Counted from the first letter of the stretch, positions 31,701 to 38,042 are shown. The stretch is DNA of 64,000 nucleotides from Eublepharis macularius (GCF_028583425.1 NC_072801.1:10436001-10500000), one strand, 5' to 3'. Notes: generated by a model not told the origin, from the sequence alone. Translations and numbers: made by a program.

Positions 31701-32432
31701 AAAGAAACTAGTAGGATTTGTAAGAGAGAACGTAATCTGGTCAAGTTAGTAAAATTGTCGAAGGAAATATAATTAAGAGAAAATGGCATTGTTTCTGGGG
31801 ATGGAAAAGGAGGCTCTGATTCAGAAGTGCAAAGAGCTAAATTTACCTCATGAGGGGACAAGTGTAGAAGAACTGAGAGTTATATTGATACAAAGGAGTG
31901 TGGAGCCTAGTAGAACCGTAGCTGAGAGAAACCCAGAGGGAATGTATAACCCCAGTCCAGAATATTTAGAGTTTCTGAGAGAAAAGTGGAAAGCTGAAAT
32001 AGAACTTAGAACTCATGAGATGGAAAGACAAACCAGTTTGGAAGCAGAACGATTACAATTAGAAAGAGAGAGACTTAAGAATGGGGACAAAAAGGAGGGA
32101 AACTTTGAACCCAGAGCTGATTTTCCTCGAGTTACCGCAAAAGATTTTATGGTGTATGTGTCAGGAGAAGATCCACAAATCTTCCTGTCAGCTTTTCAAG
32201 TGTAGCTCTTGACTAGCAACTCATCTCGTGGCAGCAAGTATCTGCCTTCAGTCTCCCCTCCCTATCACATTCTTTATTGTCCCTCCCAGGTAACACCATG
32301 ACCGTCTCGTACATGACCGGGCTGACGCTGGGCTCTGCCGTGGCCTATTTTGCATACAGCCTCACCAGCACGTCCCACAGCACCTGCTTCCATTCGGAAA
32401 CCTACAACGGCTCAGTCTCGGCAGGGTTCTGA
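10636..32432 (+). CDS. SLC29A4: SLC29A4: equilibrative nucleoside transporter 4 / plasma membrane monoamine transporter
   Basis: ENT4/PMAT is a plasma-membrane transporter of monoamines and other organic cations, and of adenosine at acid pH (family knowledge). Ten coding exons listed separately have mutually consistent phases and give 1,587 nt: 528 residues and a TGA, close to the 530 of human ENT4. About eleven hydrophobic segments are visible, roughly at residues 68-88, 103-121, 137-154, 162-180, 201-222, 229-249, then after a long polar loop (250-343) 350-369, 383-405, 414-434, 445-470 and 484-506. Near-diagnostic stretches are YFAMLLAGVGFLLPYNSFIT-like TM1 and 'NGYFGSVPMILAAGKVSP'. Y83, I87, Y110 and E204 fall at the positions of human Y85, I89, Y112 and the charge-selectivity residue E206, all with an offset of two. 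The reading frame is intact throughout. It is distinguished from ENT1-3 by the 'FITDVDYLHHKYPGTS' signature. Confidence 0.96.
10799..10804 (+). promoter_or_regulatory. SLC29A4: Non-canonical GC splice donor of intron 2
   Basis: CAG|GCAAGT matches the consensus donor at every position except the second intron base. The only nearby GT (at 10803) would put a stop codon two codons after the junction. GC-AG introns are a known minority class spliced by the major spliceosome. Confidence 0.8.
10812..11265. repeat. Foldback repeat with tandem 41-bp expansion
   Basis: This starts 'GATCCAGAGGAGTTAGCCAA' and ends 'TTAAAGGTGCTACTGGACTC', inverted ends of the AGTCCAGTAGCACC family. In one arm a 41-bp unit (GATGCATCGTCAGCTTTCGA plus 'GAACCACAGCTCTCTTCGTCA') is repeated head to tail about seven times with few substitutions. 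The other arm keeps a single copy. Because 41 is not a multiple of three the array happens to be open in all three frames; it is not a gene. Confidence 0.8.
11765..12633 (-). mobile_element. Inner hAT-like non-autonomous element carrying a minisatellite
   Basis: Ends are CAAGGGTCATTTC and CAAATGAGCCCTG, inverted relatives of each other (CAGGGCTCATTTG type). Flanking 8-mers CGAATTAC and TGAGTTAC match at six of eight positions, suggesting an old 8-bp hAT-type duplication. The interior contains the tandem array at 11927-12540. It sits inside the outer inverted-repeat element. Confidence 0.6.
11927..12540 (+). repeat. Tandem array, about six units of 98-127 bp
   Basis: Units begin GAAAATAAAGCAGCAGAATG, continue 'AAGCAGCTTACCCTCCTTTG' and 'GATCCCGGCCCAGCAGCCCA', and end in a variable (CACT)n run and 'CACGACGAGTCACGGAT'. 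Starts fall near 11927, 12026, 12140, 12263, 12390 and 12489. Length differences come mostly from the CACT microsatellite inside each unit. The central units are nearly identical, so the array expanded recently. Confidence 0.85.
14197..14502. mobile_element. hAT-type foldback MITE, copy 3
   Basis: Ends are CTGGGCTTTTTTTCAGCTGG and AAAAAAAGCCCTG. The flanks CCTGGGAG and CCCGGGAG differ at one of eight positions, a likely 8-bp target duplication. This copy is longer than the others: the right arm has extra sequence between 'CCGAGGGCAATTTAAACTTT' and 'GAGTTCCACCACC'. Confidence 0.8.
14727..14932 (-). mobile_element. tRNA-derived SINE, GTGGCTCAGTGG type
   Basis: On the minus strand it reads CAGCTGTGGCTCAGTGGAAG (A box) with 'GAAGGTCCCAGGTTCAATG' (B box), then a body with 'ACTGCGGCCAGTCTGAATAG' and a tail ending near 'GCAGCTTCCTATGTGC'. 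Relatives are at 16924-17098, 20128-20290 and 21345-21505. Confidence 0.7.
15455..15592 (+). repeat. Dispersed repeat (fourth copy)
   Basis: It contains 'TTGCCAGGTGCAATTGGGAG', 'GGTTTGGGGGTGGAGCCTTT' and 'GTGGTGCCATAGAGTCCATC', as in the repeat at 2525-2812 read in reverse. Confidence 0.55.
15614..15824. mobile_element. hAT-type foldback MITE, copy 4
   Basis: Ends are CAGGGCTTTTTTTCAGG and CTGAAAAAAGCCCTG. The flanking 8-mers are identical (CTCGTAAC at 15606-15613 and 15825-15832), a perfect hAT-type target duplication. Confidence 0.9.
16560..16915 (-). mobile_element. L2/CR1-type LINE 3' fragment
   Basis: The text 'GAAGGAGTTCTGGAGTCTAG' followed by 'CACAGCAGAAAAAGACCCTG' matches the 3' coding end of Jockey-superfamily LINEs read backwards, as in the better-preserved copy at 20690-21175. 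No long frame survives. Confidence 0.45.
16924..17098 (+). mobile_element. tRNA-derived SINE
   Basis: It has 'GTGTGGCCCAGTGGTAGAGC' and 'GTCCCAGGTTCAATTCTCAC' (A and B boxes), then the conserved body 'TTTGCCTGAGATCTTGGAGA' and 'GACTGATGGTCTGATTCCAT'. Confidence 0.75.
17280..17540 (-). mobile_element. L2/CR1-type LINE 3' fragment
   Basis: 'AATTGTGCCCTGAAGCAAAT' and 'CAGCTCATTGCAGTAGTCTA' belong to the same class of reverse-oriented LINE 3' regions as 16560-16915. The two may be parts of one copy separated by the SINE at 16924-17098. Confidence 0.4.
18076..18335 (+). mobile_element. Sauria-type SINE, full length
   Basis: It has the tRNA-like head TTTGGTGTAGTGGATAAGAG with B box 'CCGGGTTTGATTCCCC', the body 'AGCCAGCTGGGTGACCTTGG' and 'CTCACAGGGTGATTATTGTT', and the end 'AAATCTAATG' plus (TTG)n. 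It inserted about 90 bp upstream of exon 3. Confidence 0.8.
18428..18559 (+). CDS. SLC29A4: SLC29A4 exon 3, residues 55-98
   Basis: The acceptor is TACAG|CC and the donor CCAG|GTATAA. It encodes TM1 and the following loop: 'YFAMLLAGVGFLLPYNSF', then ITDVDYLHHKYP. The residues equivalent to human Y85 and I89, implicated in substrate binding, are Y83 and I87 here. Confidence 0.95.
18830..18943 (+). CDS. SLC29A4: SLC29A4 exon 4, residues 99-136
   Basis: The acceptor is TTTTGCAG and the donor GTAG|GTAAGT. It encodes GTSIVFDMSLTYILVALVAV and the end of TM2; Y110 corresponds to human Y112. Confidence 0.95.
18944..19959 (+). other. SLC29A4: Intron 4 of SLC29A4
   Basis: I recognise no repeat or exon in this 1.0-kb intron. 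Short open frames on both strands have no motif. The acceptor is GTTTGTTGCAG. Confidence 0.6.
19960..20088 (+). CDS. SLC29A4: SLC29A4 exon 5, residues 137-179
   Basis: It encodes TM3 and most of TM4: 'GYLFALGPLLFVSLCDVW' and 'QAYAINLIAVGVVAFGCT'. The donor is ACAG|GTATGT. Confidence 0.95.
20128..20290 (+). mobile_element. tRNA-derived SINE
   Basis: 'GGATCGGTGGTAGAGCTCAT' and 'GGCCTGTGTTCAATCCCTGC' mark A and B boxes; the body is 'CTGCTTGAGACTGTGGAGAA'. It lies about 40 bp inside intron 5. Confidence 0.65.
20690..21175 (-). mobile_element. L2-type LINE, ORF2 C-terminal fragment
   Basis: The minus strand is open over 20786-21196 and encodes RRLQLVQNAVAQLLSGASRS, 'ITPILQSLHWLPISCHAQFK' and 'AFSVVAPTLWNGLPEEVRRA'. 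This is the conserved C-terminal domain of L2/CR1-class (Jockey superfamily) LINE reverse transcriptases. The reverse transcriptase itself is absent: the copy is 5' truncated. Confidence 0.75.
21345..21505 (+). mobile_element. tRNA-derived SINE, internal deletion
   Basis: 'GGGGCTGGGCTCAGTGGCAC' begins it; 'CTTCCTGAGACCCTGGGAAG' and 'CAATACTGCCCTTGATGGAC' form the body. The region between A and B boxes is missing. It ends about 90 bp before exon 6. Confidence 0.65.
21594..21668 (+). CDS. SLC29A4: SLC29A4 exon 6, residues 180-204
   Basis: This 75-nt exon encodes VQQSSFYGYTGMLPKRYTQG and VMTGE. The glutamate (E204) corresponds to human E206, the residue in TM5 known to determine cation selectivity. 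The acceptor is CTCTTTAAG and the donor GAAA|GTGAGT. Confidence 0.95.
21833..22092. mobile_element. hAT-type foldback MITE, copy 5
   Basis: Ends are CAGGGTTTTTTTTCAGG and CAGAAAAAAAGCCCTG. The flanks GGTGTGTG and TGTGTGTG match at seven of eight positions, but the right flank is a GT microsatellite, so the duplication is less certain. Confidence 0.8.
22093..22114 (+). repeat. (TG)n microsatellite
   Basis: This is a short pure TG run between the hAT MITE and the BovB tail. Confidence 0.8.
22115..22605 (-). mobile_element. BovB (RTE) LINE, ORF C-terminus and 3' end
   Basis: The minus strand encodes 'MVFLITMYGCESWMVKKADR', 'RLSYFGHIMKRQEFLEKSIM' and 'GSRKRGRPKVRWLDSIKEAT', the characteristic C-terminal domain of BovB reverse transcriptase, ending in a YGCESW to RTFWRS block. 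The two halves lie in different frames, with one frameshift near 22440-22475. The 3' end 'GTTGTCAAGTCGCCTCCGAC' matches the tail of the 5S-derived SINEs. The copy is 5' truncated and inactive. Confidence 0.9.
23399..23554 (+). mobile_element. Sauria-type SINE, 5' truncated
   Basis: It begins at 'TTGGGTCAGTCACAGCTCTT', contains 'CTCACAGGGCGATTGTTGTG' and ends in (TTG)n. The tRNA head is missing. Confidence 0.7.
24305..24520 (-). mobile_element. 5S rRNA-derived SINE, second copy
   Basis: The plus strand carries 'GCCGTCAAGTCGCAGCCAAC' (BovB-like tail) and 'CCCATTCAAGTGCTAACCAG', 'GACCCTGCTTAGTTTCCAAG' (reverse complement of internal 5S rRNA). It is more diverged than the copy at 9692-9910. Confidence 0.75.
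24700..24880 (+). mobile_element. LINE/SINE 3' tail fragment
   Basis: 'TGTTTTATATTGTTTTTATG' and 'TTTTATTGTATTGTTTCTAA' followed by AATAATAAATAAATAC resembles the T-rich 3' tail of L2/CR1-mobilised repeats in reptiles. No family can be fixed. Confidence 0.35.
25470..25617. mobile_element. Near-perfect 148-bp palindromic element
   Basis: It begins GGCCGATTCCAGACGACTAA and ends with its exact reverse complement. The two arms of about 72 bp differ at a single position, with a central loop of a few bases around CGATATTTCG. It is CpG-rich, unlike the surrounding intron, and is flanked by CAG on both sides, a possible 3-bp target duplication. The termini resemble those of 10201-10412 and 33592-33730. 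It has no coding capacity; a transcript would fold into a very stable hairpin. Confidence 0.85.
26360..26625 (+). CDS. SLC29A4: SLC29A4 exon 7, residues 205-293
   Basis: It encodes TM5 (TAGVIISLSRIFTKLLL), TM6 ('NTIIFFFISISLELTCFILH') and the start of the long intracellular loop, ending with the conserved GYRVHHDVTAEDVRF. The exon ends in phase 0 with donor TTC|GTATGT. Confidence 0.95.
26626..28341 (+). other. SLC29A4: Intron 7 of SLC29A4
   Basis: I can identify no clear repeat here except short simple tracts (GGCTGGCTGGCT and GGATGGATGGAT near 27845-27885). A weak tRNA-SINE-like stretch near 28110-28300 is too diverged to call. The acceptor is TTTCCCTCCCAG. Confidence 0.55.
28342..28477 (+). 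CDS. SLC29A4: SLC29A4 exon 8, residues 294-338
   Basis: It encodes the variable part of the loop between TM6 and TM7 (ENRPRGPEGSPPDTFVQEGE) and the conserved 'GTYMRFDVPSHKVKRSWPSF'. The donor is AGAG|GTACGA. Confidence 0.94.
28690..28960. repeat. Tandem pair of diverged ~165-bp repeat units
   Basis: Two units each contain 'CTTATCTGTAACTGTT' or 'CTTACCTATAACTGTT', a 'GTGTTCTTCTGTACAGTCCC'-like block, CATGCACA, and 'CATGTGGGACTGCACAGAAG'. The outer parts of a unit are complementary (TTCTTCTGTGCAG against CTGCACAGAAGA). A single related unit lies at 30030-30105. It is a short interspersed foldback repeat, here duplicated in intron 8. Confidence 0.6.
29118..29305 (+). CDS. SLC29A4: SLC29A4 exon 9, residues 339-401
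   Basis: It encodes TM7 and TM8: 'YIVSRVIWAYMLSIAMTYF', ITLCLFPGLESEIRN and 'EWLPILIMAIFNLSDFVGK', nearly identical to mammalian ENT4. The acceptor is CATGCACAG and the donor CAAG|GTAGGA, phase 0. Confidence 0.95.
30030..30105. repeat. Single unit of the CTTACCTGTAACTGTT repeat
   Basis: 'AACAGTGTTGCACTTACCTG', 'TAACTGTTGTTCATCTAGGT' and 'ATATGGGACTGCACGGAAGA' match the units at 28690-28960. Confidence 0.55.
30490..30730 (+). CDS. SLC29A4: SLC29A4 exon 10, residues 402-481
   Basis: It encodes TM9 and TM10: ILAALPYDWRGTHLLIYSCL, 'RVVFIPLFIMCVYPNGKP' and 'NGYFGSVPMILAAGKVSPEQ'. The donor is GCAG|GTCAGT. Confidence 0.95.
30957..31150 (+). mobile_element. tRNA-derived SINE
   Basis: It starts GTGGTGTAGTGGTTAGAGTG with 'ACTCAGGTTGGACTCCATGC', body 'TTTGTTGTAAGGATAAAATG' and tail 'GGGAGAAAGGTGGGATGTAA' plus AATAAATAAAATAAAT. 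It is the best-preserved copy of this family in the window. Confidence 0.8.
31783..32205 (+). mobile_element. LTR-retroelement gag-like fossil fragment in intron 10
   Basis: A 140-residue open frame encodes 'MEKEALIQKCKELNLPHEGT', 'SPEYLEFLREKWKAEIELR' and a strongly charged coiled-coil region (MERQTSLEAERLQLERERL). The composition and the N-terminal SAP-like helix pair resemble the start of gag in reptile LTR retroelements. No pol, LTR pair or other part is recognisable beside it, so it is a fragment. It ends 85 bp before the last exon of SLC29A4, on the same strand. The family call is inference. Confidence 0.5.
32290..32432 (+). CDS. SLC29A4: SLC29A4 exon 11 (last coding), residues 482-528
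   Basis: It encodes TM11 and the short C-terminus: GNTMTVSYMTGLTLGSAVAY, 'FAYSLTSTSHSTCFHSET' and YNGSVSAGF, ending in TGA at 32430. The acceptor is CCCTCCCAG. An N-x-S sequon (NGS) lies in the C-terminal tail, which is extracellular in an 11-segment ENT. Confidence 0.95.
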
Positions 32433-33591
32433 ACTGGGCTGCTTGAGGCGGTTCTGTGCAGCTACGGGCAAGCAAGGGAGAGAAAGAGGATAAGGTCAGT
32501 TGGCATCCCTGCAGGGCTAGCCTGAGACGCTTTTGGTGCCTGAGGTGGAAAAATCAAAAGGAGCTCCATACTGACTTAACATTGGCACCAGGAAGTTCTC
32601 CACCACATGCAGTGCTGGACTGAGTGGGAGCCACCCACGTTCTCACGAGCAGGACTTCCTGGCAGATTGTGCCCCTTGGTTCTGATCTGCCTCCCGCTCC
32701 ACCACCCTCCGTGGCACCCAGAATCCGCAGCCTGAGGCAGTCGCCACTTCCCAGCCTTCTGTGTTTTAGGTGCCTGCCTAATCACCAGCTGAAACCATAA
32801 TGTTTTCCTCCAGCCTAACCATGAATTATATGAAGCATTCTAGGTTTTGGAAACCTGGAAGAATTGCCACAAAACTGGGAGGTGGGGGTGTTGAATGGCC
32901 TGGCCGGTGGATACACAGCTTTATATCTTTTTCCCTTGGTACAAAAGGGTTGAACAAGGAAAATGACTGTCCAAAACTGGGATTAGCAATTTCCTTGGAG
33001 GTGATTTGGGGGTACCTGGTATGAAGCACTCAGACACCTCTGCCATAAAACAGCCTTCCTAATGTCGCTGTTCTAATCAGGCTGGTCTTACCAACTTATA
33101 AATACTTCCTCCCAACAGAGGGGAAAAGAATTAGATGCACTTGGTTTTCAGTCTGCAGCAGTGAAGATTTTCCTAGTCTGTACTCTGCTAAGATGCAGAA
33201 GATGGGCACGAGTTTGAATGCTCATCCCTTTAAGAAAAACAAAACAAAAACAACCCTTTCCTCCCAAAATCTCTGCATCTAAAACACTAGCATGTCAGGG
33301 AAAACCCTTTGTATTGCTAGATTTCTAGGTGAGGGACATTTTACAGACAGAGGCCCAATTCCACAGGAGAGCTCCCTTTGCTTATAGTTCTCTGCTGTTT
33401 GAGGTAGGAGAACATGTTCCTTACGATGATCTCCAACTTCCTTTCAGGGTGGAAGAGAGCAAGAGGCATGAATTGCCTGCTTCCATGGGGTCTTCTCAAA
33501 GGATTTCAGAAATGCTGAGGAAGGATAAAGTGACAGAAGCCCTTGCTGAGAAGAGGAAGGGCAGATCTGGCCTCCTCTCCTTCCTCTTGCT

Positions 33592-33730
33592 GGCCATTTT
33601 CACACTGCTTAACAGCCACAGATCATCGCGCCAAGCTCCCAGAACGACAGCGTCTTCCTGGCACGATTATGCTGTCATTCTGGGAGCTTGGCGTGATGTT
33701 CCGTGGCCGGTAAGCAATGTGAAAATGGCC
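33592..33730. mobile_element. Foldback element in the SLC29A4 3' UTR
   Basis: It begins GGCCATTTTCACACTGCTTA and ends with TAAGCAATGTGAAAATGGCC. The arms pair over some 60 bp with several mismatches ('CGCCAAGCTCCCAGAACGAC' against 'GTCATTCTGGGAGCTTGGCG'). The flanks GCT and ACT match at two of three bases. The terminus matches the GGCC..TTYCASAC type of 10201-10412 and 25470-25617. Confidence 0.75.
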
Positions 33731-34755
33731 ACTGTTTTCTCCTGTGGTATAGTGCCAGGGATTAGGTGGCAAGGACGCGTCCCAAACATTGCGAATCTGC
33801 GCCACGTACAAGGGTTGATGGTTTTACTCAGAGGAGGATTGTGGGCCTCGTGATTCTTAGTAAAAGTCTGGGCCATCTCGACCATTGCCACCTCAATGTA
33901 ACTTGCCTCCATCCCCAGGTTTGTGGGAAGGAGCTCCTCTCCAGCCAGACTCTTGAAGGAGGTGGCTGGGTGCAGAAAGCTGTGCGGACTCCCTAGCGTA
34001 CTTTTTTCCAGCCTCTGGCCAGGAAGCCCACCTGGACTCTTGAAACTCTGACTCAAGTGCTACAACTGCAGGTGGCCTGCAGCCACAGCCAGTTTGACCC
34101 TCCAAGACTCCATTCTCTCTTTGGGGCTGAACTGACGCTCTTTGTCTGGGCCACTGCCAAACTGCTGGAAAACAGCAGGATGTGTGGCTTAGACGGGGAA
34201 CATGGCGAAACCGCCTGCTGCTGCTTCCTCTCGCATCCCTTCTACTGCCAGTACCTCCCCACCCCTCAGTTGTGGCAAGCAAGCTTTTGAGCCCAGCGGG
34301 AGGAAAGAGGTGTCTCCACCCTCCCAGCCTTGCAGCTGTTTAGTGGGCCGGGTTCTAGCACCGTTTCTGATTCCCAGTGTCCTTCTCCCTGCTCTGTCCC
34401 ACATGGCCCTGATTTGTATGGTCCCTATCAAAGGCTGAGTCTGTTCTGCACCCCTGTGGAACAGCTACAGCCCTGGTTCAAGCTAGCACTAGCCACTTCT
34501 CAAGGTGCACCGTCCTTAGGAAGCACTCCTGCCCAAAGAGTGTTGCTGATCACCTGTCTGACCCTTCACTGTGTGCATGCCCAGCTATGCCTCATGTTCT
34601 GCATGGCTCAGCCAGCCTCGCTCACAGCAACGGGGCTATAGAGCCTCTAACCAGGCTGAGAAGAAGAAACCTTTCAGGAGAGGTCGAGGGTTTCACCTCC
34701 ATCTCTCTCCACTGTCAACTCTTTGTTTATGTGTGTGTGTGTGTGGTTGCTGATG

Positions 34756-34761
34756 AATAAA
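34756..34761 (+). terminator. SLC29A4: AATAAA poly(A) signal, probable SLC29A4 3' end
   Basis: GATGAATAAAACTGG lies downstream of the last exon. GT-rich stretches lie on both sides (34728-34744 and 34832-34852), the downstream one about 70 bp away. It is the first canonical hexamer found after the stop codon. Confidence 0.6.
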
Positions 34762-34831
34762 ACTGGATTTTTTTCTAAACACACCGACTTTCTGGCTTCA
34801 CTTCCATTTCTACTCCGATAGGGAAGCCTCG

Positions 34832-34852
34832 TGTGTTTGTGTGTGTGTGTGT
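34832..34852 (+). repeat. (GT)n microsatellite
   Basis: This is a short GTGTGT run just after the probable poly(A) site. Confidence 0.7.
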
Positions 34853-35018
34853 ACACGCACACATACATGTGCATGTGTAGGAGGGGCATCTCTCTGCCAA
34901 GATCCAAGCACTCCTCCTGTGGAACTGGTGATGTAAAGCCAGTGGGAATGCTGGCAGAATGCAAATCATGTACAACTTGCAGGGGGCCAAAAAACAGTAA
35001 ATAAGGCTCAAATAATTT

Positions 35019-35456
35019 GTCGGGCCTGGCTAAGGGATTTTCTCAGACTCTGCACTTCATCAGACACAGCTGTATGAGTTAAAGGTCTTTATTAGAGATT
35101 GCTCCCTAGAAGTATACTGTACATAGCAATTGCTTGGAATGCCAAAGCAAAGTCCTCCCAGAAAAGTTATACGCCCAGTCTCTTCCCCCCAGTTCAAATG
35201 ACAGTCAGTTGAAGTTGGCACGGAGTTGCGAAGCTCGAGAATCCTGGCAGAGATGCAGAGCCGAGTTTCTCAAGGTCGGTCGATTCCCAGACGCTCAGTC
35301 CCAGCTGCATTGATAACACCACTCAGTTCAAACAGCAACAAAGCCTAACAAAGACACAGTGAAGCAAGAAAGCAACTATACTACTACCCACCCACCCCAC
35401 CCCCCGGAGATAGACATTCACAGGTATGGCAGGCAGGCTGGCTTGCCTGTCTGACA
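35019..35456 (-). mobile_element. Possible solo LTR
   Basis: The segment begins TGTCGGGCCTGGCTAAGG and ends GCCTGTCTGACA, so it has TG...CA ends with short inverted termini TGTC/GACA. The start resembles the LTR of the Gypsy element at 51446-58259 (TGTCAGAGCTGTGGCTAG) in layout. A reverse-strand AATAAA (TCTAATAAAGACC) lies inside. No internal element sequence flanks it. The target duplication is unclear, so this is a moderate call. Confidence 0.5.
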
Positions 35457-35813
35457 TAAGTCTTCAAACTTGGGCTGAGCCAAGGTAGGAATTGGGGCTA
35501 GGGGGGGCCTGGTAGGATCTTGGGGAACTCAATTATCAGCTACCCGGCTGCTGATCCAGTAAATAAAATAAAGGCTAGAGGCTAACATCACAGGAGTGCC
35601 TGCAAATGCAGTCCCCTGATTAAAGGTTCCTTGGAGATTGCTCAAAGGGAATTAATTCAGTATGCTAAGGAGAGGCAGCAGGAAAAGGTGAGCAGTGGAA
35701 GAGAGAGAGAAGAAAAAAATATAGGTAGGCGGGAAAGAAGATGGATTGAATAATAAAAAAGTACTTCCTGAGAGCACAAAGTGGGCTTAGTCTGAAAGTC
35801 CTTCTGCTTCAGA

Positions 35814-35857
<44 letters not shown>

Positions 35858-36832
35858 CGGCCAAAAGCAGCGATGCTTGCTCTGTGAATGGAGAGCCACA
35901 TGCGAGTTTCCTCTGGTTCTTCTTCCTGTGTCCGTTTCTGCTGCTTTGCATGACTGGGTGCCCTGAAGTTAATCTGTGCAACAATTAAATTGTTGGAATT
36001 TACTTTAGCTGCAGAGAATTTATTTGCTTATAGTTATATTAATGGTTACATTTAATATTTGGTGAGATGATGTGCAGGGCAGACAGTAGCCATGTGGCTC
36101 TTGTGGTTGATTACAAATGTGGCCTTCTCTAAGCCATGAAAGGAGATCCACTTGTCTAAAGTCACTGCACTCCATGTGGATTTTTTGGGGAAATGGATCA
36201 CAAGCAGGGCATTGAAGCTTAATGGTAGAACGTGCTTTGCAGATGGGGTCAAACTCCAAGCTTTTGATAGGAGTCGTAAGCAAGGTTTAAGTACCTGATA
36301 CCTGGCTCTGTTAAGCCTCTGCCAGTCCCCATCTTGAGCAAGGTTTAAGGCAGCTTCAGGAGCTGGGTGCGTGTAAGATGTTTTGTCACACCTGAACATG
36401 GTACAGGCATCCATTCCAAGACCTGCACTGCTGCCTAGAGGTGATGCAGGGCCACCTCCTGGGCCACTGATGGCTGGGAGTGAGGGAAGTTCCAGCAAAG
36501 CATCAGCACCTTCCTCTAAGCAACCTCTCTAGGGCTGGTTCTCCATCCCTTTTCTTAGGGTAATATCACGCCTCTGATGATGTTGAAGGCACCCCTCAGA
36601 TGGAACAGATGGAGCTGCAGATGCCAGCAGTGGCATCCATAACCCCCTGCTTGACGTCAAGATGGGAATTCCCAGAGAGTCCAGTGATGGATGCGGGGAC
36701 TCCCCAAACGCACATCAGATACAGACGCATTGGAAGGAGCACTCAGTGCAAGGTCAAAAGCTTCTAGGCTATGCCTAAAAGGAAGTTTCATAGCGTGAGC
36801 TCATTGTTTCAGGCTGGTACTGTGTAGGAGGG
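35457..36832. other. Unassigned intergenic DNA
   Basis: Besides the GT microsatellite at 35812-35857 I identify nothing. A 148-codon frame on the minus strand (36052-36498) has no recognisable motif and poor gene character. Confidence 0.45.
35812..35857 (+). repeat. (GT)n microsatellite
   Basis: This is an almost pure GT run of about 22 repeats, the longest dinucleotide tract in the window. Confidence 0.9.
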
Positions 36833-37786
36833 CAAGGGTGTCAAACATACAGCCCGCAGGCTGGATCTGGCATCTCCAGGATTCTTTTCCAGCCAGTGTG
36901 CAACTGGGAGAAAGGGCAGGAGGCTGGAGGCTTTTGATGTACCTCCATTCTGTATTCCTCAAGCAGTACGCAAGGGGGGGGGAGTTTGGAGGAGGAGTCT
37001 CTCCTATATGAGGGTCTCCATTGGGAATGGGGCACAGTAGTGGCAACAGTGGCAGCTTAGATGAGAGGCGGTGCGCTGGCAGCTCTCAGGAGGGGAACTG
37101 GCAGGGAAGGTAGTTGGTGCAGCTCCACTCGGGGCTGCAGACACTCCCCCCCTTACTCTCAGGTATTGCCCAGTCTTCCCGTTTTGTCCGGGGTTGTGAG
37201 GGAATGGTGCTGCTGGTGGACGTGGTGAGTAAATGCCCTCGGAGCTGGCAGAGGAACAGGGGAGGTTGGGGAAAGCAGGGCAAGGAGTGATTAAGACAGC
37301 GGAGGTGGGCAGTGGGGAGGCAGCTGGGTTGGGGAATTTCTTGGCCAAGACTCCCTCCGTGGCTTCTTGTCTGTCCTGCCTTGTGCTTAGCTTGTATGGT
37401 TGGGTCCTTGGAATCTTCCCAGGGGAGAAGTCCGGACACAAAGCAGAAACAAAGGGCGTTCTCAGTTGGCTCCATGCCCAGACTAGCCTTGCCAACCTGG
37501 GGGAATCGTGAGGCTGCTTCAGCGACTTGGGTGTGTATATGTGTGTGTGTGACAAGGAAGAAGAGAATATTCATGCCATAAAATCTTTATAATATGCGGA
37601 GAATGGACAAAAGTGAGCCCTTTTCTCCCAACAGGGTTACATTTAGAGCCTAGTTATAATACTCAATTTCATTACTTTCATAGCTACCCGGGGGCTGCAA
37701 GCCATTGCATTTTTATGCACTGACACTTGTTTTTAATCTGATCACGCCGATGTTTCCTAACTAGTTAATATATATATGAGTGAATA

Positions 37787-38042
37787 CAGGGCTTTTTTTC
37801 AGCTGGAACGTGGTGGAACGGAGTTCTGGCACCTCTTGAAAATGGTCACATGGCCGGTGGCCCCGCCCCCTGATCTCCAGACAGAGGGGAGTTGAGATTG
37901 CCCTCCGCGCCGCTTGGCACGGAGGGCAATCTAAACTCCCCTCTGTCTGGAGATCAGGGGGCGGGGCCACCGGCCATGTGACCATTTTCTCGGAGGGCAA
38001 CCCACTGAGTTCCACCACCTCTTTTCCCAGAAAAAAGCCCTG
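37787..38042. mobile_element. hAT-type foldback MITE, copy 6
   Basis: Ends are CAGGGCTTTTTTTCAGCTGG and CAGAAAAAAGCCCTG. The arms pair closely ('CTGATCTCCAGACAGAGGGG' against 'CCCCTCTGTCTGGAGATCAG'). The flanking 8-mers AGTGAATA are identical on both sides: a perfect hAT target duplication. Confidence 0.92.

Larger units (their letters stand above)
32433..34780 (+). other. SLC29A4: SLC29A4 3' untranslated region (probable)
   Basis: No further coding signal follows the stop on this strand. The first clear poly(A) signal I find is at 34756, giving a 3' UTR of about 2.3 kb. It contains a foldback element (33592-33730). The exact cleavage site is not determined. Confidence 0.6.

Noticed and set aside
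36052-36498. 148-codon minus-strand open frame as a downstream host gene
   Set aside because: There is no domain, no similarity I recognise, no promoter or poly(A) signal nearby, and codon use looks random.
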